Shown here piece by piece: positions 19,132 to 25,751 of a stretch of 64,000 bases of DNA. How positions within the stretch are numbered: position 1 is the first letter of the stretch; each line of letters begins with the position of its first letter. Source of the DNA: Rhodoplanes sp046000175. GTDB taxonomy: Bacteria; Pseudomonadota; Alphaproteobacteria; Rhizobiales; Xanthobacteraceae. The notes below the pieces were generated by a model. The model made no database searches and was not told the origin of the DNA. It worked only from the letters and a program-made list of their open reading frames with translations. A program made the position numbers and the translations under genes. Where the stretch lies: contig NZ_JBEOMB010000100.1 in assembly GCF_046000175.1 (NCBI RefSeq), positions 1 to 64,000 of the forward strand, given 5' to 3'.

Positions 19132-20203
19132 CCCCGAGACGTACACCGTGGAGACGCGAGCCCCGAAGGCACACCGGCCGGACCGCAGGAACGGCAAGCG
19201 GGCGCCGAAGGGCTTCGTCCGCACCGGCACCAACGGCATCATGGCGACCCAATTCGAGCCCCTGCGGTGGACAGTCCCGGGATTCGTGCCCGAGGGGCTT
19301 TCCATTCTCGCGGGTCGGCAGAAGCTCGGTAAGACGTGGTTGGCGATCGATTTCGCGGTCGCGGTCGCGATCGGCGGCACGGCGATTGGCGGCGTGCCGT
19401 GCGAGGCCGGCGACGTGCTGTATATCGACCTGGAGAACGGGCCGCGGCGCATCCAGCGGCGCGTCCGCACCCTATTCCCAGACGAGCGGACGCGGCCCGA
19501 CCTGTCGCGGCTGGAATGGGCAACCGAGTCGCCGGAGCTTGGGCCGGACTTCCTGGAGGCACTGGACGAGTGGCGCACGTCGGTCGCCTCGCCCGCGCTC
19601 GTGGTGGTGGACGTTTTCCAGCGCATCAAGCCGGCCGGCAATGCGGCGCGAAACTCGTACGAAAACGATTACGTTGCGTTGTCGTCCCTGCAACAGTGGG
19701 CGACAGGACACGGAGTCTCGGTGCTGGTGCTGCACCACACCAGGAAGGGCGGCGCCGACGATCCACTCGAATCGCTGTCGGGATCGAACGGCCTCTCGGC
19801 CTGCGCCGACACGACGCTGGTGCTCGACCGCACGGCGGCCGGCGTCACCCTGTACGTGCGCGGCCGGGACGTGGAGGAGCGGGAGGCCGCGCTGCGGTTC
19901 GACGCCGGGCGCTGGTACCTGCTCGGCGAGGCGGCCGAGGTGCAGCGCACCGACGAGCGCACCCAAGTCCTGAACGCCCTGAGAGATGCCGGCGAGGGGC
20001 TGTCACCGACCGAAGTTGCCGACCTCACGGGGATGTCGAACCAGAATGCCCGGCAAATGCTGGTGCGGATGGCAAGGGCCGGCGAGGTGGTGAAGCTCGG
20101 GAGGGGCCGGTACGCGCACCCCTGTCACAACCAGACCCCCTGTCACAACGGTCACAATGTCACAATGGAGCGTGGTGACGACGAGGGGGGCGAGGATGCG
20201 TAG
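19121..20203 (+). CDS. RepA-like AAA/RecA-fold ATPase (replicative helicase type)
   Basis: 360 residues. Walker A AGRQKLGKTW (about 64-73), Walker B LVVVDVFQRI (about 160-169) and a sensor-like VLVLHHTRKGGADDPLESLSGSNGL, as in AAA_25/RepA-type helicases of plasmids and phage satellites. The C-terminal domain holds a winged-helix-like segment (SPTEVADLTGMSNQNARQML...). The last about 20 residues (HPCHNQTPCHNGHNVT) are simply the translation of four TGTCACA motifs, half of a symmetric array that continues past the stop. Together with the primase it forms a replication module. Confidence 0.85.
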   Translation: MLVDPETYTVETRAPKAHRPDRRNGKRAPKGFVRTGTNGIMATQFEPLRWTVPGFVPEGLSILAGRQKLGKTWLAIDFAVAVAIGGTAIGGVPCEAGDVLYIDLENGPRRIQRRVRTLFPDERTRPDLSRLEWATESPELGPDFLEALDEWRTSVASPALVVVDVFQRIKPAGNAARNSYENDYVALSSLQQWATGHGVSVLVLHHTRKGGADDPLESLSGSNGLSACADTTLVLDRTAAGVTLYVRGRDVEEREAALRFDAGRWYLLGEAAEVQRTDERTQVLNALRDAGEGLSPTEVADLTGMSNQNARQMLVRMARAGEVVKLGRGRYAHPCHNQTPCHNGHNVTMERGDDEGGEDA

Positions 20204-20254
20204 CTCCCGCCGTTGTGACTATGTGACCGATGTGACAGCCGGTTCGGATGTGAC
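20123..20254. promoter_or_regulatory. Symmetric array of eight TGTCACA/TGTGACA motifs, candidate origin
   Basis: GTCACA begins at 20124, 20142, 20151 and 20159; its complement TGTGAC ends at 20219, 20227, 20236 and 20254. Every left/right pair adds to 40378, so the eight motifs are an exact mirror image about position 20189, with spacings 18, 9, 8 then 8, 9, 18. The array straddles the stop codon of the ATPase gene. It is read here as an origin or large operator for an element protein. Confidence 0.7.
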
Positions 20255-20808
20255 GCGGACAGATAGCGGCCAGACCCCGAACGGGGAAGGGGCGTCCAGG
20301 CGAACAGGGCAGGTTTTCAGTTCTATTTCGCGGCTGCGCACACCGAACACCGTCAGCGGTCCGTTGGGTATGACGCCCCGAGATCGGAGGCTCCCGCCCG
20401 GGTCCGCATCTCCAGACGGGCAAGGTCGGGACCGCGCGGATCAATCGTTCTCCATAGCCGGCACGGAAAAAGGTTCCACGCCCCCCCCTGCCCGGGTCAG
20501 CATCTCGACAGCCCTTGGGGGCAAGGACCGCTCGGGGTCCTCCGTTCGCAGCGCCGCGAAATTCGAAGCCCCCCCTTTCGGCCGCGCCGAATACACCCCC
20601 CCCGGGATCCGCATCTTGCCAGCTATCAGGGGGCGCTAACCGCGTGGGACACACGCATAGAATTAATTGGCCCGTATGATTTCGAGGTGCGCACTTTCGG
20701 CGAAATCAACGGCTGTTTTCTCTCGTATTCAGAGCCACTTAGAGAATGCGCACCCGGCTTTGAATTTCACTCTGAGGTGCGCACGATGAAACACAGGAGG
20801 CCGACACA
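20255..20808. other. Gene-free stretch with three spaced direct repeats
   Basis: No supportable gene. Three copies of a CCCGGG(T/A)-x-CGCATCT-like block (CCCGGGTCCGCATCT at 20397, CCCGGGTCAGCATCT at 20491, CCCGGGATCCGCATCT at 20601), each followed by G-rich sequence, are spaced 94 and 110 bp. Farther right, GAGGTGCGCAC occurs at 20684 and 20774, exactly 90 bp apart, with a partial ATGCGCAC at 20746. Confidence 0.5.
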
Positions 20809-20994
20809 TTGACGACACAACCCGATGCGCTTACCTTATGGGCGGTTTCGAAGACGGTGCCGCCGACGCGATGTCGGGGCATCTCCAAGAGCCACCTTGC
20901 CGGCGCCGACGCGATGTCGGGCCACGAGGGAAGCAACACGGGCCTCGCGGCTCGTCGCTCCGTCGTTTGCAGGTGGCCGCATGACCGAAGCTGA
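20809..20994 (+). CDS. Possible small gene with TTG start before the prohead protease
   Basis: 61 codons (MTTQPDALTLWAVSKTVPPTR...) beginning at a TTG with a perfect AGGAGG 8 bases upstream. No similarity is recognised. Inside it a 17-bp direct repeat GCCGACGCGATGTCGGG (20862 and 20905) appears, each copy holding a CCGAC-N5-GTCGG dyad. It overlaps the protease start by 14 bp. It may be the surviving 5' end of a deleted head gene, or only a leader. Confidence 0.35.
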   Translation: MTTQPDALTLWAVSKTVPPTRCRGISKSHLAGADAMSGHEGSNTGLAARRSVVCRWPHDRS

Positions 20995-21712
20995 ACGCCT
21001 CTCATTCCCGATCGCACTGAAATTCGCCCCCGGCGCCGAGCAGGGCGAGCTCGTCGGCTACGCCTCCACCTTCGGCGGGATGCCGGACGGGCACGGCGAC
21101 CTGGTCGCGCCTGGCGCCTACACCAAGTCGCTGGCGGAGCACCGCGCCGCCGACACGATGCCGGCGATGCTGTGGAGCCACGACCAGTCGCAGCCGCTCG
21201 GCCGGTGGCTGTCGGCGGTCGAGGACGACGTCGGCTTGAAGATGACAGGCCGGCTCACGCTCGACGTGCCGCGCGCCCGGGAAGCCTACGCCCTCGCCAA
21301 GGACGGTGCGCTCGGCCTCTCGATCGGCTACCGGGCGCGCGAGGCCGAGCGCACCCGGCAGGGCAACCGCCTCCTCAAATCGGTGGCTCTGTTCGAGGTG
21401 TCGCTCGTCGCGATGCCGTCCAACACGTCGGCCCGAATCATCAGCGTCAAATCGGCGTTCGACGTCGCCACTATCAACGATCCGCGATCGTTCGAGGAAT
21501 TCCTGCGAGAGGCAGGGTTCCCGCGGGCTTTCGCAAAGGCCGCGACCGCTCGCGGCTTCAAGGCCGCGGCCGGTCAGCGTGATGCCGACGGTGCGGATCC
21601 CGGGCTCGCCCGCGACTTGCGGGCCGCCGCCGGTTGTGATCGACAGGCTCGGGTTGCGCTTCGTGCGCGATCCCTACTCGTCGAAGCCGCACGTTCTGTT
21701 CGACGCATTTAA
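20981..21712 (+). CDS. HK97-family phage prohead protease (C-terminus altered by deletion)
   Basis: 243 residues. Serine protease that matures phage heads by cutting the capsid protein. The domain runs from about residue 8 to 165: GELVGYASTFGGMPDGHGDLVAPGAY, catalytic His67 (LWSHDQSQPLGRW) and Ser114 (GALGLSIGYR), then VALFEVSLVAMPSNTSARI. After about residue 205 the frame runs through sequence that in another frame encodes the end of a major capsid protein, so the last about 35 residues are not native. The usual partner genes (portal, full capsid) are missing. Confidence 0.85.
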   Translation: MTEAERLSFPIALKFAPGAEQGELVGYASTFGGMPDGHGDLVAPGAYTKSLAEHRAADTMPAMLWSHDQSQPLGRWLSAVEDDVGLKMTGRLTLDVPRAREAYALAKDGALGLSIGYRAREAERTRQGNRLLKSVALFEVSLVAMPSNTSARIISVKSAFDVATINDPRSFEEFLREAGFPRAFAKAATARGFKAAAGQRDADGADPGLARDLRAAAGCDRQARVALRARSLLVEAARSVRRI

Positions 21713-21779
21713 GCGGGTCGGCGGCAGCCTGGCGAACAGCGACGCCATCAAGCTGATGAAATGCGCATTGCCAATCTGA
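21636..21779 (+). pseudogene. 3' remnant of an HK97-type major capsid gene
   Basis: In frame +3 relative to the window start, about 47 codons read VIDRLGLRFVRDPYSSKPHV, then LFDAFKRVGGSLANSDAIKL and MKCALPI-stop. This is the typical C-terminal end of HK97-fold capsid proteins (IVDRxGxxVxRDP...KRVGGxxxNxxAIKxLK). No start or N-terminal part exists; the fragment overlaps the end of the protease frame. An internal deletion of about 1 kb of the head module is the simplest cause. Confidence 0.72.
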
Positions 21780-21895
21780 TGAGGTACGCGGCGTAGTGAT
21801 CAGGTGACGTGATCAGTAGCGTTCCGACCGCGGACGAACCGGCGGAACATAGGCGGCCGGGGCTCGCGGGCTCCGGCCGTTATTGCTGCGAGGAA

Positions 21896-22789
21896 TCAGC
21901 TGGCGTCACCCTCGTCGCCGTCGGATCGTGTTTCGGTCGCTTTGTAAGTGATTGCCCGTTTGTAAGCTGCAGCGATGGCAGTCTCAGAAACAGAGATCGA
22001 AGCTTCTTCCGTGATCGTCTTAGTGATCCGCTCAATCGTTTTCTGAGGGATCGGCTTCGTTCTTTCCATTACGGAACTGTGAGAAGCAACAGTGTGTATG
22101 CGCTCCCAAAAATATTTTTTGTACGATTCCAGATCGAGGAATTCATGGGGCTCAAGACGGTGGCACCATAACCTTCCGACTATAGCCGCAATCCAGTCAG
22201 CGGCCTGAATATTCTGGTTTAAGTAGCTTTCAACTTCGAACGGCGGACTTACCAGTCTAACGGCACGATGACTGCCGTACATCGTCTTGACTGCTGTTTC
22301 GAGCAGTTCTTTCCTGGCAGAGTTCTCGTCAACAACGATAACGAAATTTTCACACCTATCTTCGCATAGCCTATCAAGTCTTCGAATCGCCTCCGCAAAA
22401 ACAGTTTTGTATAAGCCAGTTGGATTTACAACTTCGGTGTTCTTTATTTTTTCGCGGCCGTAATAAAAGATTCTACCGTCGCACTGCTTGATCCTGTTTA
22501 TGATGCGAAATGTTGTGGCTCGTATTTCAGGATACTTGATTATTGACTTTGTCGTGAACAGATTAGTTCCATGTTTTTCCCACTCATACGCTTGCTTGCC
22601 TGATTTCTTGATCTCAAATCCTAGCAAGTCAGATTTGCGTTCGAGGAAAAACGACGCGAAGGCTCGAACAGCCGCGTCAGGAAGAATGATGCCCCCCAGC
22701 CCAAACACGGGGCTGTGGTTGAAACGGCTGTGATGTCGGCCAAAATACGGTCCGACGTGACCGAACTCGTCCAGGTAAACGAAGAGCAT
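21896..22789 (-). CDS. DUF3800 protein, AT-rich cargo gene, possible defence nuclease
   Basis: 297 residues with the DUF3800 layout: FVYLDEFGHVG (Asp7, Glu8), GFEIKKS (Glu59, Lys61), FVIVVDENSARKELL (Asp154, Glu155) and NQNIQAADWIAAIVGRL (Asp198). The spaced acidic residues suggest an RNase H-like metal-dependent nuclease fold; that is inference from pattern. Family members often sit in defence and mobile loci. Base composition is far more A+T-rich than anything around it, pointing to separate acquisition. It has no ribosome site; an inverted repeat abuts the ATG. It is opposite in direction to most element genes, like the XRE gene upstream. Confidence 0.78.
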   Translation of the reverse strand: MLFVYLDEFGHVGPYFGRHHSRFNHSPVFGLGGIILPDAAVRAFASFFLERKSDLLGFEIKKSGKQAYEWEKHGTNLFTTKSIIKYPEIRATTFRIINRIKQCDGRIFYYGREKIKNTEVVNPTGLYKTVFAEAIRRLDRLCEDRCENFVIVVDENSARKELLETAVKTMYGSHRAVRLVSPPFEVESYLNQNIQAADWIAAIVGRLWCHRLEPHEFLDLESYKKYFWERIHTVASHSSVMERTKPIPQKTIERITKTITEEASISVSETAIAAAYKRAITYKATETRSDGDEGDAS

Positions 22790-22882
22790 GGGGTCTCGTT
22801 CTAAACGAGTCCCCAGAAACGCGGAAGCCCACGCTAAAATAATCGCGTGGGCCCCGGAATGGCGCGGCTACTTCGTAGCCGC
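22790..22882 (-). promoter_or_regulatory. Three successive hairpins in the leader of the DUF3800 gene
   Basis: In transcript order: GCGGCTAC-GAA-GTAGCCGC (22882-22864), GCCCACGC-N10-GCGTGGGC (22852-22827), and a GGGG-A-CTCGTT / AACGAG-A-CCCC stem with a 3-base loop (22814-22790) ending on the base before the ATG. The last would hide the start codon region. The remaining bases to 23021 hold no supportable gene. Confidence 0.5.
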
Positions 22883-23021
22883 CTCCGATGACGAATGTAG
22901 CGCTTTGGAAGAGATCCGGCAAGGCGACATTTCGTGCCCGAACGCGATGGTTAACGGTTGGCCGAACTGTGATGCTAGACGAGCTAAGCACCTTCCGGAA
23001 CAGTGCAATCGGCCTCACAAG

Positions 23022-23249
23022 TTATCTCTTGAGCCTCACACCAGGGCCGCCGCCGTTCTCTGCGATGAACTCGATCCCGGCCGCTTCAAGGGCGGTGCGG
23101 ATCGCCGAAAGGGTCGAAACCTTCGGATCGGCCGACCCACGCTCAATGTTGTTGAGGGCCGTTGTTGAAATGCCTGCTGCTTCAGCGAGCTGGGCTTGAG
23201 TGAGGCCGAGCATCGCGCGAGCGCCGCGAATTTGGGACGGGGAAATCAT
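23022..23249 (-). CDS. XRE-family repressor (HTH)
   Basis: 75-residue Cro/CI-type DNA-binding protein. The helix-turn-helix covers about residues 8-60: IRGARAMLGLTQAQLAEAAGISTTALNNIERGSADPKVSTL, followed by the C-terminal strand GIEFIAENGGGPGVRLKR typical of this small class. The start at 23249 has no SD, but a TTGATA/TATATT promoter places the transcript's first base on that ATG, so a leaderless message (as for lambda cI) is likely. ATG at 23297 is the alternative. Probably represses itself and the divergent small-gene operon. Confidence 0.85.
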   Translation of the reverse strand: MISPSQIRGARAMLGLTQAQLAEAAGISTTALNNIERGSADPKVSTLSAIRTALEAAGIEFIAENGGGPGVRLKR

Positions 23250-23318
23250 GGAGGGAATATAGCTCGCACTTGTTTTTTTATCAAGCGCGCTTGACATCGC
23301 CTCTACTGCGGATAATAT
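23250..23318. promoter_or_regulatory. Divergent promoters sharing a 14-bp palindromic operator
   Basis: Operator TCAAGCGCGCTTGA at 23281-23294. Plus strand: -35 TTGACA (23291-23296), 16-bp spacer, -10 TAATAT (23313-23318), driving the gene at 23357. Minus strand: -35 TTGATA overlapping the other end of the palindrome, 17-bp spacer, -10 TATATT, then six bases to the ATG of the repressor. Both -35 boxes touch the operator. Confidence 0.75.
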
Positions 23319-23356
23319 CAATCCGACTTGAAATTATCTCAAGAGGAGCCGCAGAG

Positions 23357-23542
23357 ATGACCGCTACCGCACAGACCACCAACCGCACTGCCGAGCTGTT
23401 CGCCATCTTCGACGCGATGAGCTTCGATAACATCCTGGACGCCTACGAGATCGCCGTCGCCAACGGGGACGCGGACCTCGTCGCTGCGCTCGACCGCTAC
23501 AACGGCCAGCCGCCGGCCGAGGCGCCCGCCATCGCCGCCTGA
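23357..23542 (+). CDS. Small acidic protein of the element, unknown function
   Basis: 61 residues (MTATAQTTNRTAELFAIFDAM...), acidic and helical in appearance, no motif recognised. AAGAGGAG lies 8 bases before the ATG and the divergent operator promoter lies upstream, so it is the first gene controlled by the XRE repressor. It could be an anti-repressor or early regulator; there is no direct evidence. Confidence 0.7.
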   Translation: MTATAQTTNRTAELFAIFDAMSFDNILDAYEIAVANGDADLVAALDRYNGQPPAEAPAIAA

Positions 23543-23612
23543 CCGCTGATGCAGTCCGGGCGCCTCGCGGGGCGCCCTGGCGGCCTCAGGCCGGCAACCA
23601 TCGGAGGGAATC

Positions 23613-24035
23613 ATGACGAAGACAGAGCGCGCTGTGAGCGCGAACGACCCTGCACGTCCAGGCGTGCCGTCCTCAGCGCCGCGAAAGAAGCGACGCCCGA
23701 TGTCCGCCGAAGCGCGGAAGGCGCTGACCTTCGAGGGCGTGACCGTTCCGTTCGACTGGACGAACGAGGCATGGGCCGCGGCGTGGCTGCCGCGCATCCG
23801 CATGGCGGTCGAGGGCGCCGCCCGCGACGACAAGGGGCTCACCGAGCTTTTCGACGACCTCACGAAACGCAGCTTGGCGCCCGACATCCTGGACGGCTGG
23901 ATCATGACGCGGGACCACCTCCGGGACATCGCCGAGCTGCTCGACATGATGCTGACGCGGTCGTTCGTGGTGCTGGAGCGCCTCGGCTACGACCCGCACA
24001 AGAACGTCCCGCCCGATCGGGAGGTCGCGGCATGA
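23613..24035 (+). CDS. Element protein, unknown function
   Basis: 140 residues. Basic N-terminus (PRKKRRPMSAEARKAL) followed by an acidic, mostly helical region (FDWTNEAWAAAWLPRIRMAVEGAARDD...). No family recognised. GGAGGG lies 7 bases before the ATG. The stop overlaps the next start (ATGA), beginning a chain of coupled small genes. Confidence 0.7.
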   Translation: MTKTERAVSANDPARPGVPSSAPRKKRRPMSAEARKALTFEGVTVPFDWTNEAWAAAWLPRIRMAVEGAARDDKGLTELFDDLTKRSLAPDILDGWIMTRDHLRDIAELLDMMLTRSFVVLERLGYDPHKNVPPDREVAA

Positions 24036-24160
24036 TCGAGCCCCTCGTCGGCGTCGCGGTGTTCGCCGCGCTCGTCTCGGCGCTCGCCGGCTTCGCGGCC
24101 GGCCGGGCGTCCGCCGTCCAGCCGCAGCGCTGCGGCGTGCGCGTCCGGAGGCTGTCATGA
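24032..24160 (+). CDS. Small membrane protein of the element
   Basis: 42 residues with one hydrophobic span (about 4-24, PLVGVAVFAALVSALAGFAAG) and a basic tail (RCGVRVRRLS). It overlaps both neighbours by ATGA, so translation is probably coupled. The shape resembles small phage-encoded membrane peptides, but no family match can be claimed. Confidence 0.6.
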   Translation: MIEPLVGVAVFAALVSALAGFAAGRASAVQPQRCGVRVRRLS

Positions 24161-24366
24161 AGTCGATCAAAGGCCCGCGCCGCAGGCGACGAATCGCCGA
24201 GCCCGCGATCGATGGCGCCGAGGCCGAGCGATATCGCATCCGCCGCGGCGAGGGGATGATCCCCTATCGCCACGACATGGAAACAGTGGTCATTTGGCTC
24301 AAGCCTGAGCTTTTCAATCGCTACGTCAATGACTTGAGCCTAATCCCTGGTCGTGCCGACCAGTAG
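24157..24366 (+). CDS. Small basic element protein
   Basis: 69 residues starting MKSIKGPRRRRRIAEPAIDG, with an arginine-rich N-terminus and a C-terminal strand-like METVVIWLKPELFNRYVNDL. No family recognised. Last gene of the 23357-24366 operon; a rho-independent terminator starts 8 bases after its stop. Confidence 0.6.
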   Translation: MKSIKGPRRRRRIAEPAIDGAEAERYRIRRGEGMIPYRHDMETVVIWLKPELFNRYVNDLSLIPGRADQ

Positions 24367-24373
24367 CAGCACC

Positions 24374-24406
24374 AGCCCGCCCGGTCCGCCGGGTGGGCTT
24401 TCTTTT
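24374..24406 (+). terminator. Rho-independent terminator of the small-gene operon
   Basis: AGCCCGCCCGG-TCCG-CCGGGTGGGCT then TTCTTTT; 11-bp stem with one G-T pair. Confidence 0.88.
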
Positions 24407-24460
24407 GGACACTTACTGTCCGATATTGACCCGCGCTCGTTTCGGGCACATATTGTCCGA
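24407..24460 (+). promoter_or_regulatory. Promoter with two 17-bp operator repeats before the MerR-like gene
   Basis: GGACACTTACTGTCCGA (24407-24423) and GGGCACATATTGTCCGA (24444-24460) are imperfect copies, each a GGACA-N5-TGTCC dyad. Between and over them lies a promoter, -35 TTGACC (24426-24431), 17-bp spacer, -10 CATATT (24449-24454). A further 10-bp inverted repeat CTCGTTTCGG/CCGAAACGAG surrounds the -10. Confidence 0.7.
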
Positions 24461-24464
24461 AACG

Positions 24465-24473
24465 AGGATGCCA
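24465..24473 (+). other. Ribosome site of the MerR-like gene (ACGAGGA)
   Basis: ACGAGGA just upstream of the ATG at 24473 decides this start over an in-frame ATG at 24353, which would run through the terminator and promoter. Confidence 0.6.
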
Positions 24474-25246
24474 TGGCCGACCAGACCCTGAAGATCTCCG
24501 CGAGTATGATGCAGGCGGCCACTGGCGCGTCGCGTGGCGAGGTCATCTTGTGGAGCCGCCTCGGCCACCTCCGCCTCCCGGCGATCGACGAGGGTAAGGG
24601 CAAGAGCAGGTTCTATTCGCTCGGCAACCTGATCGAGATGGCGGTGCACAAGCGTCTCGACGGCGCCGGTGTTCCGCATGTGGTCGCGGCCGACTTCATC
24701 GAACGCCGGTTTCGGCTCGCGGCGACGCAGCGCGGCTACTTCGAGGCTGATGCCGACCGCTCGATCGTCGACTTCGCCAACGACCCGCGGCCATGGCTGA
24801 CGGACAGTGAGTTCGACCCCTGTGCACCGCCCTATTTCGAGGGCGCCGAGAATTTGGAGGGGCGCGCGTTCTGGTCCTACGGGGGCGGTCTGCGGTCACT
24901 CCACGACGACTATCTCCGTCACCGCGAATGGGCGCCGGTCTACGCCGAGCAGCGTGCGCGGCTGAATGTCCCTCCCGGATACGGGCCGCAGCCCGACTCT
25001 GAGAAGCATCTTGCCGCGCTCGTTTTCGACGCGGTCAGCGACGGGGAAACCGTGATCGAGATCCGCGGCGCGATTCGGCGCGCCCTCTGCTTCGCGTTTG
25101 GCGCGACCTTTTGGCCCGGGCAGTTCCCTGCCGCACGCGTGATTTCTGATCCCCCGGTCGTCCCTGTGCTCGGCCCGTCAGATGCCGGCAATGACGACGA
25201 AACCGAAGGCGGATGGACTGGCAACACGGAGAACGGAAATGAGTGA
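24473..25246 (+). CDS. MerR-like HTH regulator of the element
   Basis: 257 residues. The first about 65 resemble a MerR-type winged helix (ISASMMQAATGASRGEVILW, then RFYSLGNLIEMAVHKRLDGAG), and the rest is an acidic domain without known match (FEGAENLEGRAFWSYGGGLRSLHDD...). It probably controls its own promoter, which has two dyad operators. Its stop overlaps the next gene by 8 bases. Function in the switch between maintenance and excision is an inference from position near the integrase. Confidence 0.68.
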   Translation: MADQTLKISASMMQAATGASRGEVILWSRLGHLRLPAIDEGKGKSRFYSLGNLIEMAVHKRLDGAGVPHVVAADFIERRFRLAATQRGYFEADADRSIVDFANDPRPWLTDSEFDPCAPPYFEGAENLEGRAFWSYGGGLRSLHDDYLRHREWAPVYAEQRARLNVPPGYGPQPDSEKHLAALVFDAVSDGETVIEIRGAIRRALCFAFGATFWPGQFPAARVISDPPVVPVLGPSDAGNDDETEGGWTGNTENGNE

Positions 25247-25478
25247 GACCGAGACTGCCCCTGCCGACCCGGCCGATACCGACCCGATCACGATCGAGGA
25301 TCTGATCTCGGCCAAGGTCTTCGCCAACCGACGTGACGTTTCGGAATGCGTCGTCCAGATCACGACCACGGCCGGTCACCGCTTCGTCGCAATGGGCGTC
25401 GACGACCTGCGCGGCATCGCCGAGCGGTTCGCCGCCGACGCGGCGCTGATCAGCAACAGCGCCGTCGGACGCGCGTAG
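25239..25478 (+). CDS. Small acidic element protein
   Basis: 79 residues: an Asp/Glu/Pro-rich head (MSETETAPADPADTDPITIE) and a compact tail (VVQITTTAGHRFVAMGVDDLRGIAERFAADAALIS). No family recognised. It overlaps the regulator's 3' end by 8 bases and is therefore probably coupled to it. Confidence 0.6.
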   Translation: MSETETAPADPADTDPITIEDLISAKVFANRRDVSECVVQITTTAGHRFVAMGVDDLRGIAERFAADAALISNSAVGRA

Positions 25479-25490
25479 GAGCTCGTCCCG

Positions 25491-25751
25491 ATGGCGCGCC
25501 GCTCGCCCTCTTCCCGCGATCTCGGCCTCTTTCCGTCAGAGGCCGAGATTGCCCGCCGGCTCAGCCAAGAGCCCGGCGAGTGGCGTGCGAAGGCGCACGT
25601 CCTGGAGCGCGACGGGCTGCCACGGATCGATCCCGTGATGGGCGGGCGATACTGGCCGGCCGTCACGGCGTTCTGGAACCGCCGCTACGGCCTGACTACG
25701 CTTGAGGTGTCTCAACCCGATGGACGAGAGAACCTCAATGCGCTGCGATGA
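25491..25751 (+). CDS. Winged-helix small protein preceding integrase, excisionase candidate
   Basis: 86 residues with the pattern RDLGLFPSEAEIARRL, then KAHVLERDGLPRIDPVMGG and RYWPAVTAFWNRRYGL, a small winged-helix protein found directly upstream of tyrosine integrases in rhizobial prophages and islands. It overlaps the integrase start by 14 bases. An excisionase role is inferred from fold and position. Confidence 0.65.
   Translation: MARRSPSSRDLGLFPSEAEIARRLSQEPGEWRAKAHVLERDGLPRIDPVMGGRYWPAVTAFWNRRYGLTTLEVSQPDGRENLNALR

Noticed and set aside
20123..20254. CRISPR-like array
   Set aside because: Motifs are only 6-8 bp, spacers of 2-12 bp, and the order is mirror-image rather than direct repeat; no cas genes.
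20157..20639. 160-codon frame after the RepA-like gene
   Set aside because: Begins within the ATPase gene at the motif array, has no ribosome site and low-complexity Ser/Pro/Arg content.
21854..21879. Terminator for the DUF3800 gene
   Set aside because: A CGGCCGG/CCGGCCG hairpin lies 17 bases after its stop but has a long G-rich loop and no T-run on the minus strand, so it is not called.
22677..23168. Frames between the XRE and DUF3800 genes on both strands
   Set aside because: No start signals or motifs; the region is better explained by hairpins and a leader.
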